Below, piece by piece: positions 11,016 to 22,941 of a stretch of DNA of 64,000 nt. The DNA comes from Aphrophora alni (Eukaryota; Arthropoda; Insecta; Hemiptera; Aphrophoridae). Made by a program: the position numbers and the translations under genes. The notes under the pieces are model-generated. The model did no database searches. It worked only from the letters and a program-made list of their open reading frames with translations, and had not been told where the DNA came from. The stretch is from NCBI GenBank assembly GCA_963513935.1, contig OY740772.1:101327340-101391339 (forward strand), given 5' to 3'. How positions within the stretch are numbered: position 1 is the stretch's first letter; each line of letters opens with the position of its first letter.

Positions 11016-11540
11016 TTGAGAGGGATGTTGTAAGAGAGGCTGGTAACCCAAGGGTTAACCGAGTCATTGTAGTAGGTTTCCTTTGTTCTCAAAATTGTTT
11101 CCTTAGTGACTAGTTTAAAGAAATATAACCATTTTATTTTGTCTATGTCTGTTCTCAGCTGAGATATGGAGTGACATTTTGTGGGAACTCAGTTGATTCA
11201 ATTATTCGGATTACAAAAAAGAATAGTAATACAAAAAAAAGAATAAGAATAGGAATAAAAAAGAACATTTCTCTATATTGCCTAAGGTTTATAGGCTCAA
11301 GTGGGAAAGTAAACCTTATCTTTAAGTACGTCTGTCGACCTAATTATTGGAATACCTATGTCTAAACGTGATCTTAGACTATCAATAAGTATCTGTTTAA
11401 TAAATGATAAACTGTTTTCTTAGCGAATTTATCACAGTTGGATCACCATCACCAAATTAGCCAAGATATTCCCACCAATCCTAATACGAGTAATTTGGTA
11501 TTATATTTGGTTCACAACATAGTTATTTATAAAGATGTGT

Positions 11541-11600
11541 TGGGGTGGCTCAGTTGGTAGAGGTTCGCTGATATTACGCTTGTTTGAGACCTATTATTTA
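11541..11600 (+). ncRNA. tRNA-like fragment, possible SINE head
   Basis: GGGGTGGCTCAGTTGGTAGAG (11542-11562) matches a tRNA 5' arm with a good RNA polymerase III A box (TGGCTCAGTTGG). A weak B-box-like TGTTTGAGACC follows at about 11582, but no complete cloverleaf or acceptor stem can be formed. It is best read as the decayed head of a tRNA-derived SINE or a tRNA pseudogene rather than a working tRNA. Confidence 0.45.
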
Positions 11601-11643
11601 TTCTAATAGGAATATAAAAAAAAGAATAGTATGCTTAATGTTA

Positions 11644-12662
11644 CAGTAGAACCCCTCAAACTCGACACAATGTGGACTTTAAGGTTGTCGAGTTTGGGGG
11701 TTGTCGAGTTTTAGGGAACTTTGGTATTTAATGTTTAGGTTTGCAACAAATACTCAAAATTATTTTAAATAACTGTACATTTATTGATTATCAATGATTA
11801 AACGTTTATTGCAAAAAAGTCCCTGCCTGACAACAAAAAATAGTGTGTTCAATCACACATTAAAATTAAATTTATCGATCGGTCAAATGAGATTTAAAAA
11901 GTGTTGGCCTTGTACAATAGGTTTAGTAAACTAAAAAGACCTATCCTAATATGCTGTAATAAAATTTACAGTAAAAAACAGACAGTCCATTAAATATTTT
12001 TAAAGATTAAAACAATTTTATATATAAAAAAAAAAAACATTAGAGCAAAGTTAGCATTGTTTGAAAAAACTTTTGATTGATCTTTGTTTTTCATTTTCGA
12101 CTGGACGTCTGGCAGCTTCATCTCGAAGTCGCCGAAGAAAAAGAATGTCCATACCAAACACAGTCCAATACAAATGCTATAAATTGAACTGCTGATCGCA
12201 TATAATTAAGAGTCGGATCATTTTTCTCACATGGTTAAGACCTTTATTACAAAACTTGAATCATAGTTCTACGACGCTCCGTTGATATGTTATGACAAAA
12301 GACTTGCTGCTTACTTTAATGGAATCGGTGCTAATGACCGGTAGCATCCGGGTGGTTAGGCGCTTGGGTTCACAACAATATGAATGTTTTGACAACAAAT
12401 GTTTAGGGCTGTCCTGGTCTACCTGGACCCTTTATCTTTAACTTTGGCCTCTACAGTAGGATTAGAAAGTGGCTAGACAAAGGAGCATCCCTCACAGCTG
12501 TATAAACAAAAGTAACAAGCCTCAACCTCCGGGCATTTGGCACGCACATGGTGTAAAACAATGCAGTGAATGACCTTGGAAATCCCATGCTCCTTGTCAC
12601 TGGCCCTGTCGAGTTTGACGGAATGTCGAGTTTGAGGGGGTCGAGTTTGAGGGGTTCTACTG
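11644..12662. mobile_element. pogo/Tigger-like DNA transposon remnant
   Basis: The ends are inverted: CAGTAGAACCCCTCAAACTCG at 11644 and its complement ending at 12662. A TA lies just before the left end, as expected for this class, but the base pair after the right end is CA, so the duplication is lost or mutated. The nonamer GTCGAGTTT or its complement occurs three times near each end (11658, 11687, 11703; 12608, 12625, 12640). The 1.0-kb interior has no intact transposase. The minus-strand frame at 12451-12702 spans the right end and is probably accidental. The CAGT(A)-type ends and TA target point to pogo/Tigger; confidence is limited by the missing coding region. Confidence 0.7.
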
Positions 12663-14019
12663 CATCTAAATTATAATTAATATTATACCTTTTTTCAAAC
12701 AAAAAAAAACATAATAATTTAACTTTCCCCTGTATTTATATTTATGGATTTTTTATTTTCTTTAAAAAAAATCAGAATATTTTTGAAATCAATCGGCACC
12801 ACCCGAATACCCCGATAAAATTACAAATACAAATTTATTACTCTTCAGGAATAATAAGCCAAAATTAAATATGAACGCTGATCGCAGATAATTGAAGGTA
12901 GATTTGATCAAATCGTTTGGTTTATGCCAACAAACGAGTGACAACTACCAAAACAGACATGTGCAGTGAATTGTTTCGATTGGTTTTTATTTGGATTTGG
13001 ATTTGGGTGGGTAAGAATAGTTGTGGTTGTTTCTTAATTATAGTTATTTATTTTTTGTACGAGAGTGTAATAAAAAAAATAGTTGGCAGGACAAGTTAAT
13101 ATCAAAGGGGATCTTGTAATAACGTTAATATTTTTGAATGTAAAAGCTGAATAAAATGTGTAATTTATTATCATACAAGCATTGTAACAAACGGTTGATT
13201 TATCTGACATTTCGGAAATAGAAAAGGAAATTCAATAGATTATAAATCTACGAATATGACGACATGAATGGGTTCTGAGGCAATAGCGAGACGATTACGA
13301 AACTCTGGCACATAAGACATTGAATAATATATTACTTTAAACAAATCTAAATTTTCGTTAACTCTGACGAATTTGGTCTTACAATTGTTTTAGGTTTTTA
13401 TTTGTCGAAACGGGGATTATATATTGTGGTCGGTAAAATAAAAAAATTACGTCATTCAAAAGAGTTAAATTTTTGAAATTAATCTAAACCAATGTTATGT
13501 GATTTCCCAATAAGTTATGCCTTTAAGGTAGTATTTTCTTATAATCTATGTCTTTAAACAAGTTTTGAATGTTGGTAGAAAGTGGGTACTTTAGGTGTTA
13601 TTGAAAGTAAAAGTTTGGATCTTGCGAGATTTCACACTCAAATGAATAATGTTCACTTTTGGCACTAAACACTTAGAAACATGTGAGTTTGCCTTGGTGT
13701 ATGGAAGTTTAAAGGCCTAATGAGTTAAGTTTGCATTTATATTCATTGTTATCTAGATTTTAAAAGAAATAGGAGACTTTCCAAACTAAAGCAGAAAATT
13801 TTTTTTAAGTATGAAAAGGCTAACAACTATCAAACTTTATTATTTTTACCGCAAATCAAATTAATTCAACTAACACAAATTCCTGCAATTAATATCTACA
13901 AAAATATATTTCAAATTATTTTCTTAAATAGGAACCAACTGATACTAAGTTTATAGGATCTGCATTATTCAACTATTAAATACTACACTTTGGAGCACAC
14001 TCTGGCGACGTTAAAGATT
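12663..14019. other. no gene or clear element
   Basis: AT-rich sequence without a supported gene, RNA or repeat boundary. The short plus-strand frame at 12917-13099 has no motif. Confidence 0.4.
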
Positions 14020-14658
14020 AAAATCAAACACAAAATACCACAATTCAATAAAACAAGGTTTATTTCATAATTTACATTTCAGTAAAATATTTACCATCTT
14101 CTGAGGTTGAGTATTAAACAAACACTAATTCTATAAATATTATTAACAGTTATACAATCCCAGCTTTTCCTCATTTTTTTCTATGGCTAGTTCAATCAAT
14201 GCCATTGAGCCAAGTCATTAGCCTGATCAATGAACTAGTCCCTTCCATTACATATAGTGGGCGTGACAAACATTTCAGAACAAACTATTCTTAACTTACA
14301 TTGTTCTAGAAATTATATGTAAGTTAAATATAGTTTGTATTAGTTAATTAATGTATAACAATGACAAGTTCTTTTACATGAATAATATTCAGTTCACCAA
14401 TATGGTCCATGTAGTTGACTAATTTTAAAGGAACTCACTCCCACTGCACCTAGTGTTAGAACCAGGCTCAATGCCATAGGTTGAACTAACCACAGGAAGG
14501 AGTGGAGAAAGAACCTCACTTGTATAACTGTTGATAATATTTACAGAATTAGTGTTTGTTTAGTACTCAACCTCTGAGGATGGTAACTATGTTACTGAAA
14601 TGAACATAAGGAAATAGATCTTATTTTATTGAATTGTGAATTATTGGATGTTTGATTA
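14020..14658. mobile_element. fold-back element FB-2, long copy
   Basis: The left arm starts AAATCAAACACAAAATACCAC and the right arm ends with the complement TATTGGATGTTTGATT. The arms stay complementary for about 130 bp (block TAGTGTTTGTTTAGTACTCAACCTC on the right) and pair again more weakly further in, around a spacer near 14230-14400. Each arm carries, reading outward, CTGAGGATGGTAAC, loop, GTTACTGAAAT, a stem-loop closely resembling the hairpin of FB-1. No transposase is present. A short relative lies at 20586-20814. Confidence 0.8.
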
Positions 14659-15654
14659 AAAACTAATTAAATAATTAATATAAAATATCACTCTAATAAT
14701 ATTAAAAACTACTATAGAATATTCCGCCTTTTTTATAACTACAACTTGAATTAATAACAGTAATAATACTATTTGATAAATCAGATATCATGTCTGTGAA
14801 AAATGAGTTGATATCGCCTGTGATCCAAAAGAACATTCAAGATTTTACTCTGCCTATTTTAGATTCCTTTTTTTAAAGGACATAAGGCTAATTATAACTA
14901 ACACAATCTGTCACATTCATAAGTAGTAAAACAATATGTCAATGATAACTAAATATAAAATTTGTTTCGATCATGTGATTTTGATTTTAACTGTCACATA
15001 TATTATTTATACCAAATATTATTTAGTACTAACAAATCTAAAATCTCACTTTAAGTGAAATATAAGTTGAAAATATAATTATGGTCATCTATACTTCTCT
15101 AACAGACTGAACCATTTATTTTATTTTCTACGGATGTCGTACTGTTAATGACTCTACCCTGAGGTGGATATCGATTAAAACAACGGAACTACAGGATGCT
15201 TCTTGCTAGAAATCACCCTTTGTTGTACGGGATTCTAATGAGAATGAAGACAAAAGCGTAATGGCGGTGATGTTGGCAAAGGAATAAGTTGACTCCACCG
15301 TCGTCTTCATTTCAATTATTGTACTCTGCACTTACAAACCACGATGTTTGTTAGGAAAATGAATGAATGTTGTAGAAGACGAAATTTATTAAATTTACGT
15401 CGTCTTAAAATAGCGCGTTTTAGAGAATTTAAATCTGAATCTTTCCAATTATAAAGTGGTTGTTTCAAGATATTTAGTACAAAGGGTCGGAATAAACTAT
15501 AATCTCATGTAATGTAATCAATAAATATATCATTTTGTAAATATTAAAAGTAAAATCATGAAATGGATATGATTAATTTACGTCATAAGAAAGACTTTGA
15601 AGCTGTTTTTGAAAGTAATTATTTTATTTTCTCCTTTTATTCTTTAAGGTCACC
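14659..15654. other. no gene or clear element
   Basis: AT-rich. A slightly GC-richer patch at about 15150-15320 was read in all frames but contains stops and no recognisable motif. Confidence 0.35.
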
Positions 15655-15850
15655 ATCTCCTTGTAAAACAAAGTAAAGTTAAGAACATAAAATAGAGACT
15701 TTTACCCCTCAAATACTCTAATATTGTTACGGTAGGAAGAGAAAAAGAGTTTGTCAAGAGAGACATAGGCAAGACAAAATAGAGGGAAACTAACCAAAAA
15801 AAGGTTTAGATCCAGCCAGTTCCCTCGGTATTCCCTAGCCTGAGGGATAA
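15655..15850 (+). repeat. dispersed repeat SR, copy 1
   Basis: Diverged copy of SR with the blocks CAAATACTCTAATATTG, GGTAGGAAGAGAAAAAGAG, GGTTTAGATCCAGCCAG and TTCCCTCGG in family order. Its central part is shortened compared with the copy at 16586-16830. No polymerase III promoter is evident, so calling it a SINE is only a hypothesis. Confidence 0.7.
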
Positions 15851-16179
15851 AATAATTTCAAAACAAGGTGATATTGATAAGAAAGCGTGAGATAAGAGAT
15901 ATGTCTCTTTATACTATACATTTATAGAAATTTAGTGAAGGAAACTACATAATTCAATATATTGAAAATAATAAAATCAACTTTTGTATTCGCCGGAAAA
16001 AAAATTAAAACTAAACACTTACAATGCATCATATGAAATACATTAACTGTTCAGAGTATAAAAAAATATTGAATATGTTTTTTCGTTAATTACGTAAAAT
16101 GGAATATTAGAACGAGAGTTTACAATAAAAAAAAGTTGATAACCGCTATCATATAACCTACCCTGCTAGGTTTATGATA

Positions 16180-16520
16180 TAATACTAGCAGATCTATTAA
16201 ATGTTCAAAAGTAGTTTTTTTAGTGCTGTAATAAATTTTAATTATATTTTAGATCAAGGGGTCATATCCAGTAGGGAAAGTTTGTTTTAAACAATTGTTA
16301 CATAGGTATTCTGAACCTCGAAATTGTGTATATCCCATAGGACTAAACAGGCCTCGTTGATGTGTGCTAGTTAAAAAGTGTTTACTCTCTTAGCTCGTGT
16401 CGTATATTTTGGCCTGTATGTATATTACATTTCCTTTGGAGGTGACATTTCTAAATTACATTTAATGTCAATAACTTCTTTAATTGTCTTCTTAGAGATG
16501 TGACATTCATTGGTTGATAA
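16180..16520 (+). repeat. dispersed repeat R2, forward copy
   Basis: Contains GATCAAGGGGTCATATCCAG (near 16253), TTTAAACAATTGTTACATAGG, TCTGAACCTCGAAATTGTGTATAT and a CAATAACTTC block, in the same order as the copy at 21650-22215 and the complement of 60960-61620. It ends near 16520. Confidence 0.6.
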
Positions 16521-16585
16521 GCGCAAGTTCAGCCGTCTATTCTACTCCGAAATAAATATTGGATTTTCACTTTGTTATTTAAAGG

Positions 16586-16830
16586 AGAAAACCTCTCAGT
16601 TAACATTTCTTTATAAAGGTAAACGGATGTAAAAGATATAAAACAAGACAACTAACTGTCAAATATTATAATAACGTTATAGTGGGTAGAGAGCGAGAGT
16701 TGGTTAGAAGTGATCTAATAGATGAAAGAGAGGGATTTAACCCAAGACTTCAATACAAAATTCGTAGATCCAGCTAGAGTATCTCTGGATTGCAAAGTTC
16801 ATCTTCGGTAGAAGTGAGCCACTAGAGGGG
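16586..16830 (+). repeat. dispersed repeat SR, copy 2
   Basis: One of the best-preserved SR copies: AAAACCTCTCAGTTAACATT at the 5' end, GAGAGCGAGAGTTGG, GATGAAAGAGAGGGATTTAA, CCAAGACTT, TAGATCCAGCTAGAG and GAAGTGAGCCACTAGAGGGG at the 3' end. The middle reads MKERDLTQD in one frame and, later in the same frame, VDPARV. Similar words can be read in other copies, though always broken elsewhere. Confidence 0.8.
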
Positions 16831-17362
16831 ATAATTATTATATGAAGCAATTCCGATTGAATAATTTATTCTTATAGAAAGACGTAATTGTGGTGACACA
16901 CATTTCAAGGCAAAATACTAACAGAAAAAACGTTTGATTACACAAAGAATAAAATTTAATAAGCTGCATTATGAGGCATTATTAACGTATATAATTAAGA
17001 AAAAGACTCATCAATGGAAATGATTAGTTCTGAAAACACAAACGGAAAAAGTTTATAGCTATTCGGTGCTTATTGTATCTGGCTTTATTTTAAATTAAAA
17101 ACAAAGTTTTATTTGTCTGATCTCTTTCTGTTTGTTTTGTCTCTATAGATGGAAATTCAAAAGTTATTTTGAAGTGAGTTTAGGGCATTTTATAACTAAT
17201 AAACCTATAATTGTAAACAATATTTAACTATTCAATATTAGTTTTATTTATATTCCTCGCTAATATAGTATCATAAATGTACTTAATATTATTGTAAATT
17301 TGAAATATTAAAAGTATACGAGTGTATAGCATATTTTCAGCCTCAAATAGTCCTTGTTTTAT
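16831..17362. other. no gene or clear element
   Basis: AT-rich and without a supported feature. Confidence 0.4.
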
Positions 17363-17412
17363 AAGCGTGTTTTTTACGCTCGTTTCGTCTGTATAGAGAC
17401 ATCATCACGCTT
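17363..17412 (-). ncRNA. hammerhead-like hairpin motif
   Basis: On the minus strand the order is AAGCGTG, ATGATG, GTCT-loop-AGAC, GAAACG, then a second short hairpin GCGT-loop-ACGC that ends in CACGCTT, complementary to the start. The order TGATG, stem II, GAAA is that of the hammerhead ribozyme core. The spacing between core and stem is not canonical, so cleavage activity is doubtful. The flanks (17300-17340 and 17413-17450) show no retroelement coding sequence. Confidence 0.45.
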
Positions 17413-17631
17413 GCAAATATTCATTACAGATGAATGTGAACTAATAACAATTTCTTTTCAACCATTGCTTCAAACTTTTTAAGGTTGTTGATGTGCAGAC
17501 AGGTAAGAAGCAACTCTTCAATTACCTAAATTAAAATTTTTTTACGGAGGTATATTTTTATCTTCAAGTATAATTAGTAAATATAGATTTTTTAGGGCAA
17601 TCTAATCTCGACCACAACTGCCTTTATGAGA

Positions 17632-17904
17632 TTAACTTTCCTTTCCATAGGTTTTTCTATGGTCTGCAAGTCGAATTACCGTCGCTATAATTCTAGTTTT
17701 CATGACAAGTATTCTTAGTTCCCCACTTTTAAATGGTGTTGGTTTAACACTGGAACTTTTAAAGCCCCCATGGAATAGAACCCACACGTGATGAGACCTC
17801 TGCATACTAGACCAACTGGACTTTGAGTATATAGGCCTACCGACGAATATCACTTCTGATTTCTTATATGGGTGTTTGAGAAAGTTAGTGCAAAAATCCA
17901 ACAC
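17632..17904 (-). other. unidentified 90-codon open frame
   Basis: GC content here is visibly higher than in the flanks, and the frame runs 90 codons with a mixed, protein-like composition (for example HHVWVLFHGGFKSS near the middle and a basic, helical-looking end). I do not recognise a domain, no splice sites clearly bound it, and no second copy occurs in the window. It could be a fragment of a transposon protein or chance. Not a supported gene. Confidence 0.2.
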
Positions 17905-20025
17905 TGTTCATCTTATCAGTTTCACCGGATTATTGGCACTAATTCTATCATTATAGAAAGGCTAACTTGTTGTTACTCTACGCAAAATTGTACTTGATTT
18001 AGACTTTCGTTAATTGCAGATCAACATTAGAACTTGCACGAGTTCGTCATGTTGATAATTTGAAAACTTACTTTGTATTCAAGTCTATTGAGCTTAACTC
18101 ACTGAACTCGCAAACAAAGATTACGGGAAACGTGATATGAATATTGCATCTCATTATCTGATGAAACCATTTTATTCCGATAAATTGGCAACTTTTAACT
18201 ACAGTTTTACTTGAATCTAATTAGTTTATATCTTCTAAGCTCTGTGGGTTTCTATCACTGTGGAATTAAGGATAAAACTTTGATGATGGACTTTATAAGA
18301 TTAAACAAATAAACGTTGCAAAGACAATGCCCACAGTTTCTCATTTAGCTTCAGAAACAAATAAAAGGAACCAAAAGTATCGGATCTGTATTTTTGTTAA
18401 TCAAAAGGTGAAGATGTACCATGTACGGATAAGGGACTAAACTTGCTTTTCTTTTGTCATAAACTCGTCTTCTACAATAATCGAATTTTATTAAACTGAG
18501 CAATTAAATGACTGTGGTCAAATTTCATTAAAATATTTTACAGTTTATTCCTGATCTGTATTATTTTTAACTTGTTTTTGTTCACGAGTTAGGATCACAT
18601 TTCAGTAAAATTTAATAGAAATCGGAAGAGTCTATTTTGAGTTCATATTTTATAACTGCCTCACAACTGGTTTTTTTTGTTTCAAATCAATCTTACTGGT
18701 AATTTAGGTGAGATTCTTACCAATACTTTTTGTCTTGGTCGTTAGAGTTACGTTTGAGTAAACTTGAATAAAAATCATTACAAATAAATGAAGAAACTCG
18801 TTAGTTTTTTTTTCTTACGACGACAACCGCCACATTTTGAGTTACCCACAAAATATACTAAAATCGGTTCATCACTTTAAGATTTAGAGCACTGCAAGTT
18901 TTATCAAAAAGTTCATAGGAACATTATAAATTCAAACCACTAAGTGATATCTTATTTGGAGGTAAGCGTAATTTAGTATTAACAGTTTGTCAGATAATTT
19001 AACGTTGTTTAGTTTTTAAAAGTTCTCAATTTTTACAATACCTAAAAAAAATTGAGTTACGAACCAATTTATTGTCATTACTTTGTAAGAATGAGACGAA
19101 TTTGAAGTTGATAAATAAGGAGTTATAAGTGTAGAAACTACTGATAAACTTTAATGAAACTTTAGATGAGCTTTAACAATCTAAACTTTGAGTCAATTAT
19201 TTTAACATAGCCTATCCTTTGAGTTCTTTTAGATACAAGCCGAAAATTCCCGCAAACTCGAAATTTAGTGCTAATCTTTAAGTTATCAATTTTCATAAAA
19301 TCCATCTCTAATGCTTATTATTATAGATCATTGTTTAACATAGGTAGGTATGTGTAAGCTTTGAGGTTATAAAAGCTCAGTGAGTGGACAAATCAAAATC
19401 AAACTCTTTATCTCTTCTTTGTGATGTAATAGGGAACAAATTTGTGTATTTACAATATTTCATATGATTAAAACAAAATTGACAAAAATATTATTTTACA
19501 AAATAATTTTTAATAAGAAATATCCTTCTCACCACCGAATAGAAAGAATAATTTTTTTAACTTAAAACGTCCCCCAAAACTATTAAAGATATAAAATTAC
19601 CCCCCCACCCCTAATCTAAACGTGTTTTATGTCTTATTTTACTGGAATATAAGTTTGTCTCTGAAAATATTTATTTAAAAGATAGGCTCTAATTAGTGAC
19701 ATGTATTGTATTTTCTATCTCTAGTTAGTCAAACTTTTAAGACTTGTTTGATTTACAGCTCAAGCTTGAATTTCAAGAGCTTTAAAACATAATAACAAAT
19801 CTTAAGCCGAGTGTATATCTACTTCAGTTGCAAGCAACATATTTTCCAAGAAATTCTAACGCTGGAATGAATTTTCGTCACATCTGGAGAAAATGTAAGG
19901 TTTGTTATTAATATTGAATCATACATTTACTTTTGACTGAGAAGAAAAGTGAAATTATAGGATTAATTAAGAAAACCGTTTAAAAAAATAATGAGCATAT
20001 ATTATGACAATTTTCATTGCTAAAC

Positions 20026-20060
<35 letters not shown>

Positions 20061-20284
20061 ACTTACTATAATAATAAAAAAAATAGGATGTAACATTTTT
20101 TTGATATGAATTTGCATTTTGAAGTTCTGGAGAAGAGTTGTCTCTCTTTGCAAATAGTTGTAATTTGGTATTATTAATTTAAGTTACAAATGGTGTCATT
20201 TTTAGTTTAAAAAAACAAAATCACTGTTTCCATGTAGCCAACTATGAAAATAGTTTTGTAGCGATTTGTTCATTATTAAATATC
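17905..20284. other. long AT-rich stretch without genes
   Basis: About 2.4 kb with no supported coding, RNA or bounded repeat. Between 18480 and 19000 there are recurrent phrases such as CAAATTTCATTAAAAT and ATACTAAAATCGGTTCATC, typical of eroded retroelement tails; they may be remains of the R4 family but cannot be bounded. A (TA)n tract lies at 20028-20056. Confidence 0.4.
20028..20056. repeat. (TA)n microsatellite
   Basis: Uninterrupted TA dinucleotides for about 29 bp. Confidence 0.9.
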
Positions 20285-20487
20285 TGTGACTTCGGGCGTG
20301 TAATCCCGAGGAACTATAGCTGGATATACACCTTTTTCATATGTCTTGGGTTAAATCACTCTCTTTCATCGTTCTTAAAAGGTGTCCCTCGACTGAATCT
20401 TGTTTTTTTCCTACTCTAGCGATATATATTAGAGTATTCAAGGGTATTTATCTTCTTCTTTTGGTTATAAGACAATGACGACCGAGT
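20285..20487 (-). repeat. dispersed repeat SR, copy 3 (reverse)
   Basis: Reverse copy with the complements of the family blocks: CCCGAGGAACTATAGCTGG, GTCTTGGGTTAAATCACTCT, CTTTCATC, TTCCTACTCTAGCG and AGAGTATTCAAGGGTATTTA, ending with GGTTATAAGACAATGACGACCGAG, the complement of the CTCTCAGTTATTATA head. Confidence 0.75.
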
Positions 20488-20585
20488 TGATTATCAACAT
20501 TAAATTGGATTCAAGAGGGGTTTTAGTTTTTTATTCTATTTGTTGGTAAATAGCCTGGAAATTAACACATGACAATTTTAAAATT

Positions 20586-20814
20586 AGAATCAAACACCTA
20601 ATACCACTATCTAATAAAACAAGAATTCATTCCTTATGCACATTTCAGCAACATAGTTTCCATCCTCAGAGGTTAAGTATTAAACAAACACCGTTTTGAG
20701 TACTAAACGGTGTTTGTTTAATACTCAACCTCTGGAGATGGTAACTATGTTACTGAAATGGACATAAAAACAAATCTTGTTTTATTGAATTTGTGGTATA
20801 GGGTGTTTGATTTT
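20586..20814. mobile_element. fold-back element FB-2, short near-perfect palindrome
   Basis: About 229 bp that folds into a single hairpin: arms 20586-20700 and 20701-20814, almost no spacer, with the centre at ACACCGTTTTGAGTACTAAACGGTGT. The ends (AATCAAACACC) and internal CTGGAGATGGTAACTATGTTACTGAAAT hairpin match FB-2 at 14020-14658. It looks like a minimal derivative of that family. Confidence 0.85.
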
Positions 20815-21649
20815 AAAATGTTAAATTTCAAGGCATACAATTTTCTAACTATGGTAAAATATTTGAAATATAAAAAAGCGCTTTTTACAATACAATTTAA
20901 GATGTTTTAGAGATGAAACAAAAGATCGTATAAACTGGAACAAACAGTATGTTTCAAAATTATATCAGTATTAAACAATGAAAAAGAGAAATTAGTTTTT
21001 TAAATTAATTTTTGTTTTCCATATAATTCATAAGATTTAAGTTCACAGCTTTGAAAACGAATACAAAAAACAATCAAACTTCTTACAATACTATAAATGT
21101 ATTTTAACTTATGGAAGGTTTAATAAAAAATAGGTGTTCAAGTTCTGATGGTTATAACGGTTTCCTGAACGTTTCATAAATTTATTTTATGGATTTTAAA
21201 TGTTCGGAAACACTCACAACGCAATATTAGTCGTTATGGACGAAATTTGTTTTTTTATAGACAGGGTGTGAGAGGTGTTGATGATTACCCACACCGGGCA
21301 CGTGTTATATCCTTTGGTAACCTCATTTTAGTAATCCTCTCTCCTGTATTATATTATTTGTGCTTTATTCATTGCCGAAAATGAAAACAGAAAAGATTGA
21401 AAAATTGTATTGAAACTATATTATATTGAACCTATACATTTTATATCCCCTTTATTATTCACAAGGCCTTTTAATCACGAGGCTTCACATTACAAGTTAT
21501 AACAAGGTGATGGCACTTACCGAATACCATCATTTAATCTAATAAAAGCAGATCCTCTAAATGTAATCCAAAAACGTTCATTTTCTTCTTTGTACGAATT
21601 TTTTTAATTTATTGGGAGAACGATACGTGTTATTCATTTGGGTTCATTT
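20815..21649. other. no gene or clear element
   Basis: AT-rich. No supported reading frame, RNA or repeat boundary. Confidence 0.4.
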
Positions 21650-22215
21650 TTTTTAGGTTGTTATGCAGGTTTACTGAACCTTATAATTGTGTATATCACT
21701 TCTACGTTCTTAACGTCAGCTAGACCCCACCTGGCCTTGGAGATGTATATCTATTATTAAATCTCTACTCGTGTTAGTGTCTCGACTCCGGCAGTCCTGG
21801 AAGCTATATAGATGTGAAGGAATCTCCACTCGCCACGCACGTGTCGGTGATACTGTTCTGTAGGATATGGTAACTACACGAATATCATATTTTTATTGAG
21901 AGAAGTTCAAAATTACATTTTTGGCAATAACTTCGTAATTTATCATCGTAGACTGGTGATGTTGATACCATTACGTACAGGATTTAAATATGGAAGTTTT
22001 TATTTAATATGGCGTATTATAAGGGGAGTAGAATGAGCCATGAGATATGAATAAAGTACAGTTTAAAATACATTTTTATCTCGATTCTCTGAATTTCAAT
22101 AAAGTTCATTATGACCACATTATAGTCCGTTAAGCGAAATTTCATGTTTCTATTTTCATTTATGTCCGCTGTTGAACTAACGTCGTAACGGTAATAACTA
22201 CGAACGTACTTTATT
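21650..22215 (+). repeat. dispersed repeat R2, forward copy
   Basis: One of the longer R2 copies. Order of blocks: GGTTTACTGAACCTTATAATT, GTGTATATCACTTC, AACGTCAGCTAGACC, GTAACTACACGAATATCAT, CAATAACTTC, GGTGATGTTGATACCATTAC, GGCGTATTATAAG, and a GAAATTTCATGTTTCTAT end. No open frame is shared with the other copies. Confidence 0.7.
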
Positions 22216-22757
22216 TCGAAAATTATTTTTTCGATTTACTGAGGTTATAAAACTTTGAAGATCCGTCAAAAATAGAGATCGAAAAAAAATTGCTATTACT
22301 AAACTTATCTTGGTAAATAATATGTGATACGTTAAAATGATATTTCTCTAACCTGCCTTTGTCTTTGACACATGTTCTGGAAGTGTACATCTGTCTACCT
22401 GCAAGACATATCGCCTGCTATACAAAGCGAAACCGCAAGACGTAGATATATTGTACATTGCGCTGTGCACATTTAAAGATTTAATTGAAATTGCAGTTTT
22501 AAATTATATAGTGTACTTCTTTAATTTAATTGTTATTAAAAACATAGTACATATGATAAAAATGATTAGAAATTACGTTATTAGTTTTAAAAGTTTACTT
22601 TATTGTTCCATTGCAGAGATTGTTGAAAAAAAAACTAGCCTTATTTGTAAAACCGAATTTTAGCTCTTCCTAAATTGATTTCAAGATAATTTAAATGGGA
22701 AATTAGGTAGTTTTAACCAAAAATTTAAAGTAATACAATTTAATGATACCCACATTG
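22216..22757. other. no gene or clear element
   Basis: AT-rich. The short frame at 22451-22663 consists of hydrophobic and AT-rich codons only and has no motif. Confidence 0.4.
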
Positions 22758-22941
22758 ACTCACTTATACAGGTACCGGCGTGCTCATCACGACCTTAGCT
22801 GGATATTCACCCTTTTCCATTAAGTCTTTTTCTAACATCCCTTATTCTTTTCCTACTCTGACGCTATAGTATTTGAGGGCTAGATGTCTTAATTTTATGT
22901 TCTTTTCTTTCCTTTGGTGATTATGACTGAGAAGTTTTCCC
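22758..22941 (-). repeat. dispersed repeat SR, copy 4 (reverse)
   Basis: Complements of the family blocks are present in order: GGTACCGGCGTG, TTAGCTGGATATTCACCC, TTAAGTC, TTCTTTTCCTACTCTGACG, TATAGTATTTGAGGG and GGTGATTATGACTGAGAAG. Confidence 0.7.

Noticed and set aside
11541..11600. Functional tRNA gene
   Set aside because: Only the 5' arm with the A box fits. No acceptor-stem partner, no proper anticodon arm and a poor B box.
17632..17904. 90-codon minus frame called as a gene
   Set aside because: Protein-like but unidentified, without splice signals or a second copy; kept only as an unassigned feature.
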